Shown here: positions 23,393 to 35,275 of the stretch, in pieces
Position numbering within the stretch: position 1 is the stretch's first letter
Layout of the letters: every line of letters begins with the position of its first letter
Assembly (NCBI GenBank): GCA_963971285.1
Contig: OZ020244.1
Coordinates: forward strand, 7,874,001 to 7,938,000
Origin: Astropecten irregularis
Lineage: Eukaryota > Echinodermata > Asteroidea > Paxillosida > Astropectinidae
Direction of reading: 5' to 3'
Length of the DNA stretch: 64,000 nucleotides
The notes under the pieces: model-generated
Told to the model about the DNA's origin: nothing
The model's input: the letters and a program-made list of their open reading frames with translations, nothing else
Databases searched by the model: none
Program-made: the position numbers and the translations under genes

Positions 23393-23465
23393 GGCTGGAT
23401 AGCTCAGTCGGAAGAGCGCCTGTACGGTATTCAGGAGGCCACCGGTTCGAATCCCGCTCCAGTCA
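23393..23465 (+). tRNA. tRNA-like unit 1 (73 nt)
   Basis: It folds as a cloverleaf. GGCTGGA pairs with TCCAGTC (one G-T), GCTC with GAGC in the D arm, and GGTTCGAATCC forms the T arm and B box. The anticodon stem has a T-T mismatch and position 33 is C, not T; the nominal anticodon is GGT. These defects and the repeated setting suggest a tRNA-derived SINE head, not a functional tRNA gene. Confidence 0.4.
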
Positions 23466-23711
23466 ATTTTTCTTTGTTCACTTTTCAATGACTTTAAAAT
23501 TCAGTCAGTTTCCCTTGTGGTTATTTCATGATTATATTAATTAAAAAGCCGCATCCTCTTTGAGTGATCCCCCATGTACTGTCTCAGGTTGCAGCATTGC
23601 TGCGAGTATCGATAAAATATCCTTGGGATATAGCGGTATGTGCGTGGTTTCATGGCTTCTGACTGCCAAACGAACAAAGATAATTGACTATTAGGGACAC
23701 CACCAACGTAG

Positions 23712-23784
23712 GGCTGGATAGCTCAGTTGATAGAGCACCTGTACGGTATTCAGGAGGTCACCGGTTCGAATCCCGTTCCAGTCA
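23712..23784 (+). tRNA. tRNA-like unit 2 (73 nt)
   Basis: Close copy of unit 1 (differences in the D loop, variable loop and T stem) with the same anticodon-arm defects. The A49-T65 pair absent in unit 1 is present here, so this copy is slightly closer to a proper tRNA. Confidence 0.4.
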
Positions 23785-24741
23785 ATTTTTCTTTGTTCAC
23801 TTTTCAATGACAATAACTTTTAGAGAGAAATGAGCTCGACAACTTAAATGGCATTCTTGTTCTCTGTGCGAGACAAAATTGTCCTGAAAAAAATGAACAG
23901 TTCTCAAACTACGGAATGATTCATTGCATTTCTTGGGTGTTATATTCTTGCAAAACTTTTTCACAAGTCATGGCAGCAATTTCAAATGTGGTATTATGAA
24001 GGATTGTCTAGCATGTAGTATACCATAACCACCTCATCAAAAAGAATTTTATGTATTATTAAACACATTCACCAATGCTATTGGATGAATAATTTGTATG
24101 TTTTTTATTGTATTGTATTTTTTTACTTTTAATTGGGTGGGAGGAATTGGTTGCCACCATTTTGTATGCATGAAACTCAGTACATTAAGTAGGTCTTAAT
24201 AGATTTTCATGTTCCTCTCACACAATGTTTGAAGAGGAGTGTGTACTACAAATGGCAAGTGCTCCCTATCAGTCCTCCCCTCTCTCTATCCCTTTCATTT
24301 GTTTTCATATTCAATATTTAAAAAAATAATTTTTTTCTTTTCAGCAATTGTGGCTGCACAAATTGAAACATAAATTTCAGAATACCCGGAAACGGGACCC
24401 TTCCATTCGAGAACTGCTTGTGGTCAAATCCAGAAAACGCAAGCAGCCACCTGCACCAAGAGGTAGTAAGGAGAAGATCATAGCTGCCAAGTATCCACCA
24501 ATGTGTGGTTTGCAGAACTACTTATATTACCCAGTCGTATGGAATCTGAAGATGATACAACTATTGCAGCACACAACCGATGGCTTACAGTTGAAATCTT
24601 CAAGAAGAGGCCGGACTATAAGGAAGTTGGACGCCTGATGAACTTGACCTTTGCTGACCGTAGACACGATATCGTACAGGGGGAGCACAAGACAATTTTT
24701 GAGAGGAAGACGCAATACCCCTGCCTATTTACTGAACATGA

Positions 24742-25408
24742 GGTATTTCTAATTCTTTTGCATTATGAAGGCCATTTGCAGTAATTTATTTTCATTGTTA
24801 ATTATATATGCAAGACTTTTGGGATCACCCACAGTTCCTGATTTGTGATAGCTCAAAATATATTTTTTTCCAGACATTACTTATGACTGGGAGGTTTTCC
24901 TATTATTAAAAGAAGATACATGATCACCATGCAAAACACGACGTCCGCAATACAATTATACAAGTCGTCAAACTCGCGCAGTTAAATCGTTTTACTGTTG
25001 GACGGCGTCAGTATCACATCGATATCTCCTGCAGATACATACAGTGCATCAATTTGCTATTTTAGTTCATTTGGTTCAGCGTGTAATCGTCAGAGCAAAG
25101 TTCCTTTTCACTCCTCACCGTCGTATTCAAGGTTCGCTTTTGTTTTTGAAATAACATATCTGACCAGTGTAATAAAACAGAAAATGTAAACTTATACATT
25201 AACAGGAAAACGCTCTTGTTTATTTCTTTATTGAATCTATGTGCAGAGTTCGCGTAGTTTCTATTATGCGCGAATTATATTATGTACTTATAAGCACACG
25301 AGCAAGATTATTTCACTATTGTGAATATTATTCAAGTTAGTATAAAATTATAACAGTGTATATTTGTCATTAGCCTTAACTCATACCATTTCTCTGGATT
25401 CTTTACAG
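24742..25408. other. Junction between CACTA remnant and polymerase gene
   Basis: No coding sequence recognised after the last CACTA exon. The stretch ends in tctttacag, an acceptor directly abutting the ATG at 25409, implying an upstream non-coding exon. Confidence 0.4.
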
Positions 25409-28400
25409 ATGTTTGCGTGTAGCGTATGCAGCAAGGTTTTTTTCAAGCGTGGCAACTACAATCGTCACCTGACCCGCCATAATGATGTCAACCAACATCA
25501 ATGTGGAGAATGCGGTAAGGTATTTGCACGAAAAGACAACTACCATCGACATCTTCGCAGTAAGCATGAAGGGACGACCACGCAGTCTGGTTACGGCACG
25601 CTGGAAGATACGACGGCGCAGATTGAACCGGCCCCCAAACGACTGAGAATATCAGATGATGTACGAGACCTCAACCGCGTCACTCAGGTGAAGGAGAAGG
25701 ATATGAAAAAATTCAAGACAAAGGGGCTAGAGTATATCGTTAAATTCAGTGACGATATCGACATCCACAGCCACGCTGATGTCATAGACACTTTAAACAG
25801 GGTGTTCCAGAGTGTAATCGACACAGTAAACCGAAGGAGCTCAACCCCAAGATCTGATTCGCTTGGTTGTCACGTGTCCAGAATTGGACTATCCCATTCA
25901 ATTACCCTTCATGACCAAGTCCCATTTAACGGCCGAACGGTTTCTGGCAAGGGTAGAGACGGTTTTGCAGTCGAAGAGTTTACTATAGACAGCACCCTGG
26001 AGATTCAGGTCACCCACGTTGCCATGCCAATGGGTCGTCAACGTCGCCGTAAGATGTATGTCAACCTGGAAAGATTCCTGAGAGAAAAACAGTGCATCAT
26101 CCAAATCGTCAATAAGGATGATTTGTGTTGTGCAAGAGCACTCGTCACTGCTAAAGCACGGCTCGATAAGCATGATCAATGGAATAGTATTTGTAGAGGA
26201 TACAGTTTGCAGGGGAAAATGGCTGAGGATCTCCACCACAAGGCTGGAATTCCCTTGGCTAAGTGTGGAATTGAGGAAATTAACATATTCCAACAAGTCA
26301 TTACTGATTATCAGATTGTCGTTGTGTCCAAAGATTACGCCAATGCCATCATCTACAAGGGCCCCTCTGTCGCTCAGCAAATTTATCTTTATCATCACGA
26401 TGGGCATTATGACGTCATCTCCAGCATGCCGGCACTCGTCAACAAAAGTTATGTTTGCCTCCGTTGCTTGAAGGGTCACGACCATCCGGAAGACCATAGA
26501 TGTCAAGGCTCATGTAAACTTTGTTTCCAGCCACAATGCGAGGAAGGAGAACCAGTTTATTGCTGCGACTGTAACCGCCACTTTAAGAGCTCGATGTGCT
26601 TTGAAAATCATCTCAAGCTTAACACACGTGGCACGTCAGTTTGCAAGACGCACTTCAGATGTCCAAACTGCGATCAGTTTGTCAGCCGTAGACATCACAG
26701 AGGCAAGGGACACAGGTGTGGGGAAAGATACTGTAACGTATGTAGATAGTTTGTTCTCCCTGATCACCTGTGCTATATGCGACCAGTGATAGGAAGCAAC
26801 GAAAAGTCAGATGACTGCCTGGTGACTAACGAAGTGGAGAGGCACGAAGACGCCAATGAAACTGAAGACGATGTCGATTTTACAAGTTACATCTTCTTCG
26901 ATTTCGAGTGTGTGCAGGAAACGGGAACTCACCATCCGAACCTCTGCATCGCTCATAAAGTTTGCAGCAAATGCATGGACACCGAAGATATTGTGTCGTG
27001 CCCACGATGTCGCCAGCGCGAACGTGTTTTCTCGGGGCCTACCACTCGCCACGATTTTTGCAAGTGGCTCTTCAGCGAAGAAAACGAGGGTGCTATCGTT
27101 CTTTGTCTTAACTTTAAGGGATATGATTCATACTGCAGTACCTCTATGACAATGCGGTGTTACCAGAAGTCATCTTCAATGGAGCCTAGGTAATGAGCAT
27201 TACAGTGTCCGCCACCGACACAAAATGCAACGACTCCTTCAACTTCTTACCCATGGCTCTATCCAAACTTCCAGGGGCATTTGGGCTGAAGGAATTAGCC
27301 AAAGGATACTTCCCCCATTTTTCAACACATGGAATAATCAGAACTGTGTCTTGCCTCATCTACCCGAGATGCGCTACTACAATCCAGACTCCATGAAGGC
27401 TTCAGACAGAGAAAGATTCGTCCAATGGTACCAGGATCACCGCAACGACACCTTTGTCTTTCAGAAGGAGATCGTCAAGTACTGCCGATCTGATGTGGAC
27501 ATCCTACGTCAGTGCTGTCTGAGCTTCAGATCTCTCTTCATGAATATGACGGTTGGAGAGACGACCCCGGGAATTAATCCATTCGTACAGTGTATCACCA
27601 TTGCCTCTGCCTGTAACTTGGTGTACCGCACCAAGTACCTCGACCCTGACACCGTAGCCATTATTCCACCACAGGGCTATGCCTCTAATGATCGTCAATC
27701 AGTCAAGGCTCTACAATGGCTGAAATGGATGGCTCATCATACAGGCCAATACATTCAACATGCGGCAAATCAAGGTGAAAAACACATCGGTAACTACAAA
27801 GCTGATGGTTTTTGAGAGCTGGACGGGGTGAAGACCGTGCTAGAGTTTCACGGTTGTCTCCATCATGGCCATACTTATAAGGCTCGGGATACCAAGCACC
27901 CCCTAAATGGTCTCACTATGGAAGACCTGTATCAAAAGACCATGGACAAACGCCGGTTCATTGAAAATGAGGGGTATAACTACGTGGAAAAGTGGGAATG
28001 CGAATTTGACGCTGAGCTGAATCTGAACCCTGAAATGGGGTCATTTGTTTCTTCATTGGAGATTCTCACGCCGCTTGTTCCCCGTGATGCGTTCTGTGGA
28101 GGTCACACTAACGCCACCCGACTTCGTTAAGAGGCAGAGCCGGGAGAGAAAATCAAATATGTATACTTCACATCGCTGTATCCCTACATCAATAAGTACG
28201 GAAGGTATCCAATAGGACACCCTATTATCTTCACTAATTCAAAGACATCAGTGAGTACGAAGGACTGGTGAAATGTACAGTTCTTCCACCGAGAGGATTG
28301 TACTACCCGGTACTTCCATACAAGGCTTCTGCCCGTCTGATGTTCCCACTGTGTGCAAAATGTTCTCTTTCCTCAATCTCCCTGTCAACATAGTGAGGAT

Positions 28401-29560
28401 GAGCGTGCATTGATTGGCACGTGGGTGACCATGGAGTTGCAGAAAGCGCTGGAGAAAGGCTACCGACTGGAGACAATTTACGAAGTTTGGCACTTTGATG
28501 AGATCGCCGTCTACGATCCAGACACGAAGGAGGGAGGGCTGTTTGCGGCTTACGTGAACCCCTTCCTGAAACTCAAGCAAGAGTCGAGTGACTGGCCATC
28601 TTGGTGTAAGACGGATGATCTCAAACGGCAGTACATTCAGCAGTACCTTGACAGAGAGGGCATCCAGCTTGAATGGGACGAGATCAAGAAAAATCCGGGA
28701 CTGAGGGCCATAGCAAAGCTCATGCTCAATAGGTAAGCGATGAATTTTATTTTTGTCAGTGTGTTTCAAAATAGATACTACATACAGCGATGTTTTCATT
28801 TTCTTCTCTTTTCTCCCCATAGCTTCTGGGGTAAGTTCGGCCAGAGGTCTAACATGGGCAAGACTTCGTTCTTGAAGGACCCAGCCGAATACTTTGACAT
28901 GATGACGCGTGATGACATTGAAGTACTCAGCGCAAACTTTGTCAATGAGGAGATGGTCGAGGTCCAGTGGCAACACACCGATGAGTTTGTAGAAGCCTCG
29001 GGGGGGGGGGGGGGACCAACGAGATCCTGGCTGCATACACAACGTGTCAAGCAAGACTTAAATTGTATGAACTGTTAGATAAACTAGATCGTAGGGTGCT
29101 CTACTATGACACTGATAGTGTGATTTACATTAGCCGTGACGGTCAATGGGAGCCTGAGATTGGTGATTACTTAGGAGAGCTTACCAATGAATTAGATGAA
29201 GACAATCACATCGTTTCATTCGTATCGGGTGGACCCCAAAACTACGCTTATAAATTGGCCAAAAAACAAGATAAGAGTGGTTACCTGACGCACTGTAAGG
29301 TTCGAGGCATAACCCTGAATAACAGGAACCAATTTCTTGTCAATTTTGACTCTATGTCTGACATGGTATGTAAAGTGGGTCCGAGTAAAGTTCAGGTGAA
29401 AGATCCCTTCAAAATAACGAGAAACAGGAAAACCATGAATATTGAAACGAAAGAAGTGAAGAAACATTATCAAATGGTTTACACCAAAAGGATACCATTA
29501 GAGAACAATGACACTGTTCCCTATGGATTCTTATTAATTTCGATATCAACGAACACGTAG
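25409..29560 (+). pseudogene. Protein-primed family B DNA polymerase (Polinton/adintovirus-type), decayed, with N-terminal zinc fingers
   Basis: The frame from 25409 begins with two C2H2 fingers (CSVCSKVFFKRGNY, CGECGKVFARKDNY), then a long linker and more Cys-rich pairs. Polymerase motifs follow in order: ExoI FFDFEC (about 26894), ExoII FKGYDSY (about 27115), ExoIII YCRSDVD (about 27480), Pol A TSLYPYINK (about 28165), Pol B SFWGKFGQ (about 28821) and Pol C YYDTDSV (about 29103). Breaks seen: amber at 26747-26749, frameshift near 27130-27190, frame change near 27330, stops at 27813 and 28128, further frame changes to 28350, and a 15-G run at 29000-29014 that shifts frame. A GT-AG intron (28733-28822) splits the Pol B motif. 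No integrase, ATPase or capsid gene is nearby, so this is an isolated relic. Confidence 0.8.
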
Positions 29561-29568
29561 TAAAGATT

Positions 29569-30090
29569 AGGGCCCAATTGCGTAGCGCTACTTAACGGTA
29601 AGCAAGTTGTATGCTTACTATAGTAGGAAAATTGGCTTAAGCATAAACGTATTTTAACAGCAAATTTTTGTAGCATACAGAAACGGAGATCTTCAAAGAT
29701 ATACCCATTACTTACAGGGTGTAAAGATGAAGATGGTAGAAACATACCGTTAGAATTTATCTGCCTGAAATGCTGTATTTATTCAAAAAGTGAAAAAACC
29801 AGTGACCACAAATATTTTTGATCTTTTGACCATCAAAAAATAAAAGAAACATGACTCAACTGTGGATGTTGTTCCCTATTTTCTCAAAGTTGGCACCGTA
29901 TGGGACTGACATTTTCATAGATTACTGTTACTGTATCTGTCTTGATATTTTTGCCCATGAATCTGTATTTCTTCGATAAAAATCAAAGTATGATATTACC
30001 TTTAACGGACTCTATCAAATTACAAAATTTGCTAGACGCGTCCGTTGAACACAAAAACGGTCGTTGAGTAGCGCTATGAAATTGGGCCCT
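29569..30090. mobile_element. MITE with about 28-bp terminal inverted repeats
   Basis: The left end AGGGCCCAATTGCGTAGC... and the inverse complement of the right end, AGGGCCCAATTTCATAGC..., agree at about 24 of 28 positions through the GCGCTACT and AACG blocks. The interior has no gene and matches 13.78-14.02 kb. No clear target duplication. It sits just past the polymerase relic. Confidence 0.75.
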
Positions 30091-31740
30091 GACCTTCAAA
30101 ACTATATAATAACTAAACCATACAGAAAACGTTACACCCAAAACTTTGAATATAGTAAATATTTTTATCTTCACGTTATTTAGGGATCGTTTACATGGTC
30201 AGTTGATTCTCTAGATACTGTACACACAATTTCATGTAGACACAACTAGTATTGTTTTGTGGGTGTGCGCGTAGAATTAGTGCTCCTAACATACCGTTTT
30301 AAGTTTTTTTTTTTTTCATTTGTAGTATATTATGTACAATGTAAATATTTGACGTTAAACTACATATGTAATCACAAAGTTCGATGATTGTAATTTTAAA
30401 TGCTCGTGAAACGTTGGGCACTGTAATAGGCAGTGTTCCAAATTAGTGTTTTTGTACACGATGATAAACACTGACTCTTTGTGTCCAAATACATTGAATA
30501 TGTTTATCTTTGACACATTCGCTGTACTTTTCAAAGAATGCAATTTTCTTTCTACATTTCTGGAAAAATGTGTCAAGTGCACTTACGATGTTGCATTTTA
30601 TGCTCAAATTGTAGGAAGGGGCGCTCGCATAGGCCATAGTATAAATTGTAGTCACTATCTAAATGTAGGTCAATATGTGAGTCAAGTTGAAACCACGTTC
30701 CAGATCATGTGTCTTTTGTGTTTTTATTTAATGCGTGTGTAACGTTTTGTTTACTTTACTGTTCATAAGGCTGGTCAATTTAATTTCATTGATACAAACG
30801 TCTAATTTGTAATTGGTTTACTAAAAAAGGACTTAATTTCTGTATTATTATACCTGATTATAGTAAATAATTGTTTCAGATGAATATCAACTTATTTTGA
30901 ATTGCGGTTGTGAAAAAAAAAGAAAAAAAAAAGTTTGAAACAAATAAATTGTGTTCACCTTGCATTATTTACATGTGTATTGACTCTATAAACAAAATGT
31001 TGTACAGTACTGTTCTTAATCTCAATTTCTGTTCCTGCAGACTTCACGTGTGTACCGTATCTAATATTACGCCTTGGTCCCTGTTGCATTATTCGCAGGT
31101 CTACTGAGCAAATATTTGGCAAATGGTTGAATGAAACGAAAGTCTTTAAACCCTGAAATAAACTTTCTTTCTTTTTTATCTTGTAAATGAAAACACCGAC
31201 AAAATAAGGTGCATATGATTGTGACCGTCGACAATACTTGAGGGTGAGATACATGGATGTCAAGTGATATGACACTACATGCACAACCTTTCTGAGGTGT
31301 AAAACAGATAATTCCAATGCAAACATTGCAAGCCTAGTAAAATCACAATTTCACCTCTCGCGTTATTGTATCAGTATGTTCACCTAAGATTCCCAATAAT
31401 ATCACACGGGTAATACACTGTAACATCTCACTAATAATATCGATTAATTATGGCATGACTGTACTATTTCTTATTGTGTACTTATAGTTTTACAAATGTA
31501 TTTTATTTAACCGTACCTTAGGCCTAAAGTATCGTATAGTATCGTATCGTATGTATTTTATTGATTTACATTTAATTAATTTGTGGGGGTTCAATTTTAA
31601 GAAGACAATTCATAAGCTAAGTACATACGATTCAAAGTAAACAGTATACGGTCAAAAAATTACAATACTTATACAAATAAATATAGACAAATAAAACCCT
31701 ATATTATAACACATAATTTTCATAAAATGGTATCGTCCTT
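30091..31740. other. AT-rich non-coding stretch
   Basis: Short homopolymer and ATCGTAT-type simple repeats near 31540. No gene or clear repeat structure seen. Confidence 0.45.
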
Positions 31741-33790
31741 CCGTACATAATTAACCCCAGAAAAGCGATCACCCCCACGCTAAATGGTATGACCGGCTCC
31801 TCAGTTTTATGTTAATGAGGGTCACGTGGGGCTAAATCCAGCCCTCTGATTGGTCGAGAAGCTTGGAAAAATTGGCGAAATTGACTGGTTAGACGGGCAG
31901 CACTACTCCTACCTTGATGGTCCCACTTTGGTTCGACTGATTCGGGGCCAATAGATTGGGGGGACAGGAACTTCCACTCAACATTGCGGCTCACCTTGGA
32001 TGCATCGAGTTACAGATATAGGGTGGAGTGCTTCGGTCGCTGTTTTTGTTGGGGCAAAGATGCATTAAGCTTGTGTTTTATTCGTTCACGGGAGTCATAC
32101 GCTGCAAAGAGGCTCCCTTCACTTCGTGCTCCCTGTGGTGCGCCGTCTTTTGGGCAGAGAGGTGGATGCTCTAGCGGATTCGGAGATATGACGCCACGCG
32201 GGGTCAGGTCTCCAAGCGAGGTCGGTCATGTTTGCGAGTAAATTGAGGCCTTCTTCTCATTCGTGCCTGCAGTGGAGAGGAATTCCACTTGTGGGTGCCG
32301 TTTAGCAGTAGACCTAATCTGACTGACGCTCCCTCAAGGTAATTTTTGTCGAGGGCTGGCTCTCGGCTCATACCGTGTTTGGGTGGCTTCTTTGCAGGAG
32401 GAACTGGGCGGCAAGTAGTACGTGAAGTCTAACGCATGTGGTTTTCTTCTACTATACGTGCAGTTTGCACGAATGAAAGCCAGTCTGGAGAGGCTGGTCC
32501 AAAATTTTGGGCGCTTGTCCAAACAATACGGGGTACGGGGCTGTTTGTTTGATCAAGCTTGGGATGCACTTGCTCGAACGTGCCCCCCCCCCCCCTGCTG
32601 CCAATGTTGCTGAAGGTGGAGACCCCGGATGACATAGACCGAGGCTCAAGAGGGAAGACCCGATCCTGTTATGATGTCCTCGGATGGCCTATTGAGGGAA
32701 ACAAGATTTGCAAAATGGCTAGCGTCAACCATGCCTGGTAACGGTATCGTAGCGGGCACAGTAAACTATTTGCATCGCTGTATTGTCTCGGGCTCTGGAT
32801 TCTATGGATTGAGTTATGGGTAGAAATGATTTTGGTTCCGGGCACCTGCCGAACCGCGCATCTCCTCCAAGTAAAACTCTCCCTAAACCACCCCATCTCT
32901 TACTCCCATACCTTAACCGCCCCCTTTCTGATAAGCTGCAAATCCTGCCACCATTTCGTCCACCGTTGTCTCATCTCTTGCCATTGGGCTCTAGACCCCA
33001 TATCCGATTTTGTAGACCTGTTTGAACTCCAGTAAGGTAATGAATTGGAAAAGCCAGAAGGGCTCTGGAGCCACGGACCAAAGGGCGATAGAAACCCCAG
33101 CAAAGCCCGCTGCTGAACACCTTCCATTACCGTTAAAGTTATAACCGCACTGCGAGGCACTAGAACTGTGACGCGAGGCCTCGTTACGTCGTTACTGTGG
33201 CACACAGCACCCCAGGTTCGGGGCGCCGCTCTCTGCTCTGCTCCGCGGCCCTAGAAGCTTCAAGGTGGAGGTCAAGTGCCTAAGTGCTCCCAGAGCGTGG
33301 CAGCCCTCGTCCAAAGAAGCTGACAATGCAGTTTGAAACCGGATATCAGGGCTGCCTCACGACAAAGACTTTGTCCACTAAGCAACTGGCGCGGGGCGTC
33401 CGGAAATTTGAAGCTCCTGAAAACGTGTCAAAGCATCCTCGCGGGCCAGATCCACGACCCCGATCTAAGCCCGTTGCCTCATATGACTAGAATTCAGAGG
33501 GGAACCCAATTGTGGAGCTGAAATGAGGCTTGGGTCCGCTGCCTTAGCGAAGGCAAAGCTGCCTGACTCCCAAATCTCACCGACCAATCATCGCGCCCGC
33601 CAGAGAAAAAGTCCATTGTACCTCCTGGTAAGACGAGCGCCCTGGCATGCTCCAACTGAGTAGCTTCATTTATTTTTTGACCCGCCTCGATGGATGGAAT
33701 TTTCTCTCTGGTGTTTGGATACCCTGGATGTCCGCAATCGACTACAAAAAGGACAATATGCCATAAGGTCCTCGTACATGAGCCCACTAT
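31741..33790. other. GC-richer orphan block without a long reading frame
   Basis: Base composition changes sharply from the AT-rich flanks, with many CG dinucleotides and a 14-C run near 32583-32596. Short open frames occur on both strands, none over about 100 codons and none recognised. It could be a decayed element, an LTR or UTR, or sequence of other origin. Confidence 0.4.
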
Positions 33791-33851
33791 GGTCAGTATG
33801 GATTATTGCCTATGTGGAGTAGTTTGTATTATCTTGTATAGTTTTGGGGTG

Positions 33852-34057
33852 AGTGTAGTTTACGCCACCCATATTATTTTCAGTATTTATTTACCTTCTT
33901 TTGTTCCAAAATGAGGTTCGTTACTTAAAGCAAATTTATTCATGGACATGGGTCCTGTAAACCCTAAAATGAACTTATTTCGGCAATATTTCAGTGAAAA
34001 CAAAAAAAAGTTTCTTACTCAAATACTGAAAATAATATGGGTGGCGTAAACTACACT
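33852..34057. repeat. Hairpin element with 37-bp perfect inverted repeats
   Basis: 33852-33888 (AGTGTAGTTTACGCCACC...) and 34021-34057 are exact inverse complements separated by 132 bases without coding capacity. A recent foldback or MITE-like insertion is likely; no target duplication was established. Confidence 0.75.
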
Positions 34058-34829
34058 AATGCCTAGTTTTGCTACAATTGGAATCTATCCATCCATAAGC
34101 CATTCATTTAATGTCATAAATTAAACATGGATGATAACAATTCAATGTTTTATTAATTTAATAAAATACTGATGTTCAGTAAAATCATGGAGAAATGACT
34201 CCTCATTATTTTAGTTGATCCTACTGCATAATAGTAGTGGCAGTGCTGATGCAACAATAGTATTTCTTTATGGAGGAATAGACGGTTTTTCCTCCATGAT
34301 TCTGATATGAGCTTATGAAGGTTTTTTTATTGATTCTGGGGGACGTCTGCATATTTACTTTTTTTTTTTTTTTTTTACGTAAATATTATGTCCTTCATAC
34401 CTGTACATTATTGTGCAGTAGCACACTTTTTGACTGTTGGGTTTATAACCAGTGGCTACACATCTCACTTGTGTTTGAATGATATTCAACATTTTATGTA
34501 AATTGAAGGATTTTTAGTCAATGGTATTTATTTCTGTTATTGATTTGTTTGATTGAGTCTGTCAATGCCAATATTCTTAATAAGATAATTATGAAAATCA
34601 TGATGAATTCTTGTACTTTTTGCACTTGTCAAGTACACAAAAGTTATTCTTTTTGTTCTGATTATGTGCTGGTGCTTTGAAGTAATACCTGCACTTTATA
34701 CTATACTTGGACATTTATATCACTTGTGTGTGTCACTTGAACAGCATTTCAGTATAGAGGTAATCAAACAGTGTCTTTGTAACTTGTTAACAATTATTAT
34801 GAAAAACCTTGAAAAAGATAGTACATGAA
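34058..34829. other. Non-coding, nothing recognised
   Basis: AT-rich, with a 20-T run near 34357-34377. No frame or repeat of note. Confidence 0.45.
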
Positions 34830-34995
34830 TATGATTTGAAAAAAACAACTACGCAAGGCCTCGGAAGTTGACGGGAATTGCTCAAGTCAAGAATACCCAA
34901 GAAACCTGATTGAAGGAGGACTTGAACCTGCAACCTCCCAGTTACTGTTCCAGCACTCGACTGACCTGCATTTTCCAGCCCTACATTTGGCAGTG
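34830..34995 (-). repeat. Minus-strand tRNA-derived SINE head
   Basis: GGACTTGAACC at 34918-34928 is the complement of a perfect RNA polymerase III B box (GGTTCAAGTCC). Sequence to its right on the plus strand resembles the 5' part of a degenerate tRNA. The A box is not clear. Confidence 0.4.
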
Positions 34996-35275
34996 TCCTC
35001 AATTGTACTTTTTTTGGTTTTCAGTCAGAAGCTATGAAAGCAGAAATTTTTGTATGCTGCTATATCCGAAGGATCAATTTAATCATTGGATCAATTTAAT
35101 CATTGTAGCAACAAAACGTAAGGAATCTCCCAAAGGGGTCTGGCTTATTTTGTATAAAAACACTTTCAAATAAACCAGAAGTACCAGCGAGCCAAGACGA
35201 TGAAGGATGGGATGGGGATCTGGAGGATGAGGAAGCCAGTTCGAGGAGCGTCTGTTTTCTCTAACACGTACATGT

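Larger units (their letters stand above)
23305..23807 (+). mobile_element. Composite tRNA-like element with internal inverted repeats
   Basis: TGACAATAACTTTTA occurs at 23290-23304 and again at 23808-23822, a 15-bp direct repeat. Between them are: an arm AATCATGAAATAACC...AACAAAG (from 23304), a tRNA-like unit, the inverse complement of that arm (to about 23533), a 140-bp spacer, and a second tRNA-like unit with the same flanks (AACAAAGATAATTGAC... and ...TTTCTTTGTTCAC). It sits in an intron of the CACTA accessory gene. The structure resembles a SINE dimer with a foldback. Confidence 0.6.
21652..24741 (+). pseudogene. Accessory gene of the first CACTA element (ubiquitin-fold/SAM-linked type), exons only
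   Basis: Four exon-like blocks lie in order. 21652-21935 encodes WNDAKKIIDVPNKEHV... to KVKITTI, like a PB1/ubiquitin-fold domain, then shifts frame before a donor. 22597-22767 (tttcag|a... to ccct|gtgag) encodes FDFPDLPEQIKQKIS. 23184-23276 encodes YPTPTDYVQLVEQ. About 24345-24741 encodes KHKFQNTRKRD in one frame and EIFKKRPDYKEVGRLMN to PCLFTEHE in another, so a frameshift falls near 24500. The last block corresponds to the REVWDTAQIGQLMN to WPFLFEE region of the accessory protein at 58-61.7 kb. Order and strand match that element. Splice phase into the last block does not fit, consistent with decay. Confidence 0.6.

Noticed and set aside
23393-23784. Two functional tRNA-Thr genes
   Set aside because: The anticodon stem has a mismatch, position 33 is not T, and both copies sit in identical repeat flanks; tRNA-derived repeat preferred.
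25898-26506. 202-codon minus-strand frame
   Set aside because: Opposite strand of the polymerase N-terminal region; no motif.
28248-29054. 268-codon minus-strand frame
   Set aside because: Opposite strand of polymerase motifs A to B; composition and lack of domains mark it as a shadow.
25409-29560. Cellular replicative DNA polymerase
   Set aside because: Motif spelling and order match the protein-primed (organellar/viral, Polinton) branch, and the gene is riddled with breaks.
34787-35173. Small ORFs on both strands near 35 kb
   Set aside because: They overlap a SINE-like sequence and show no conserved features.
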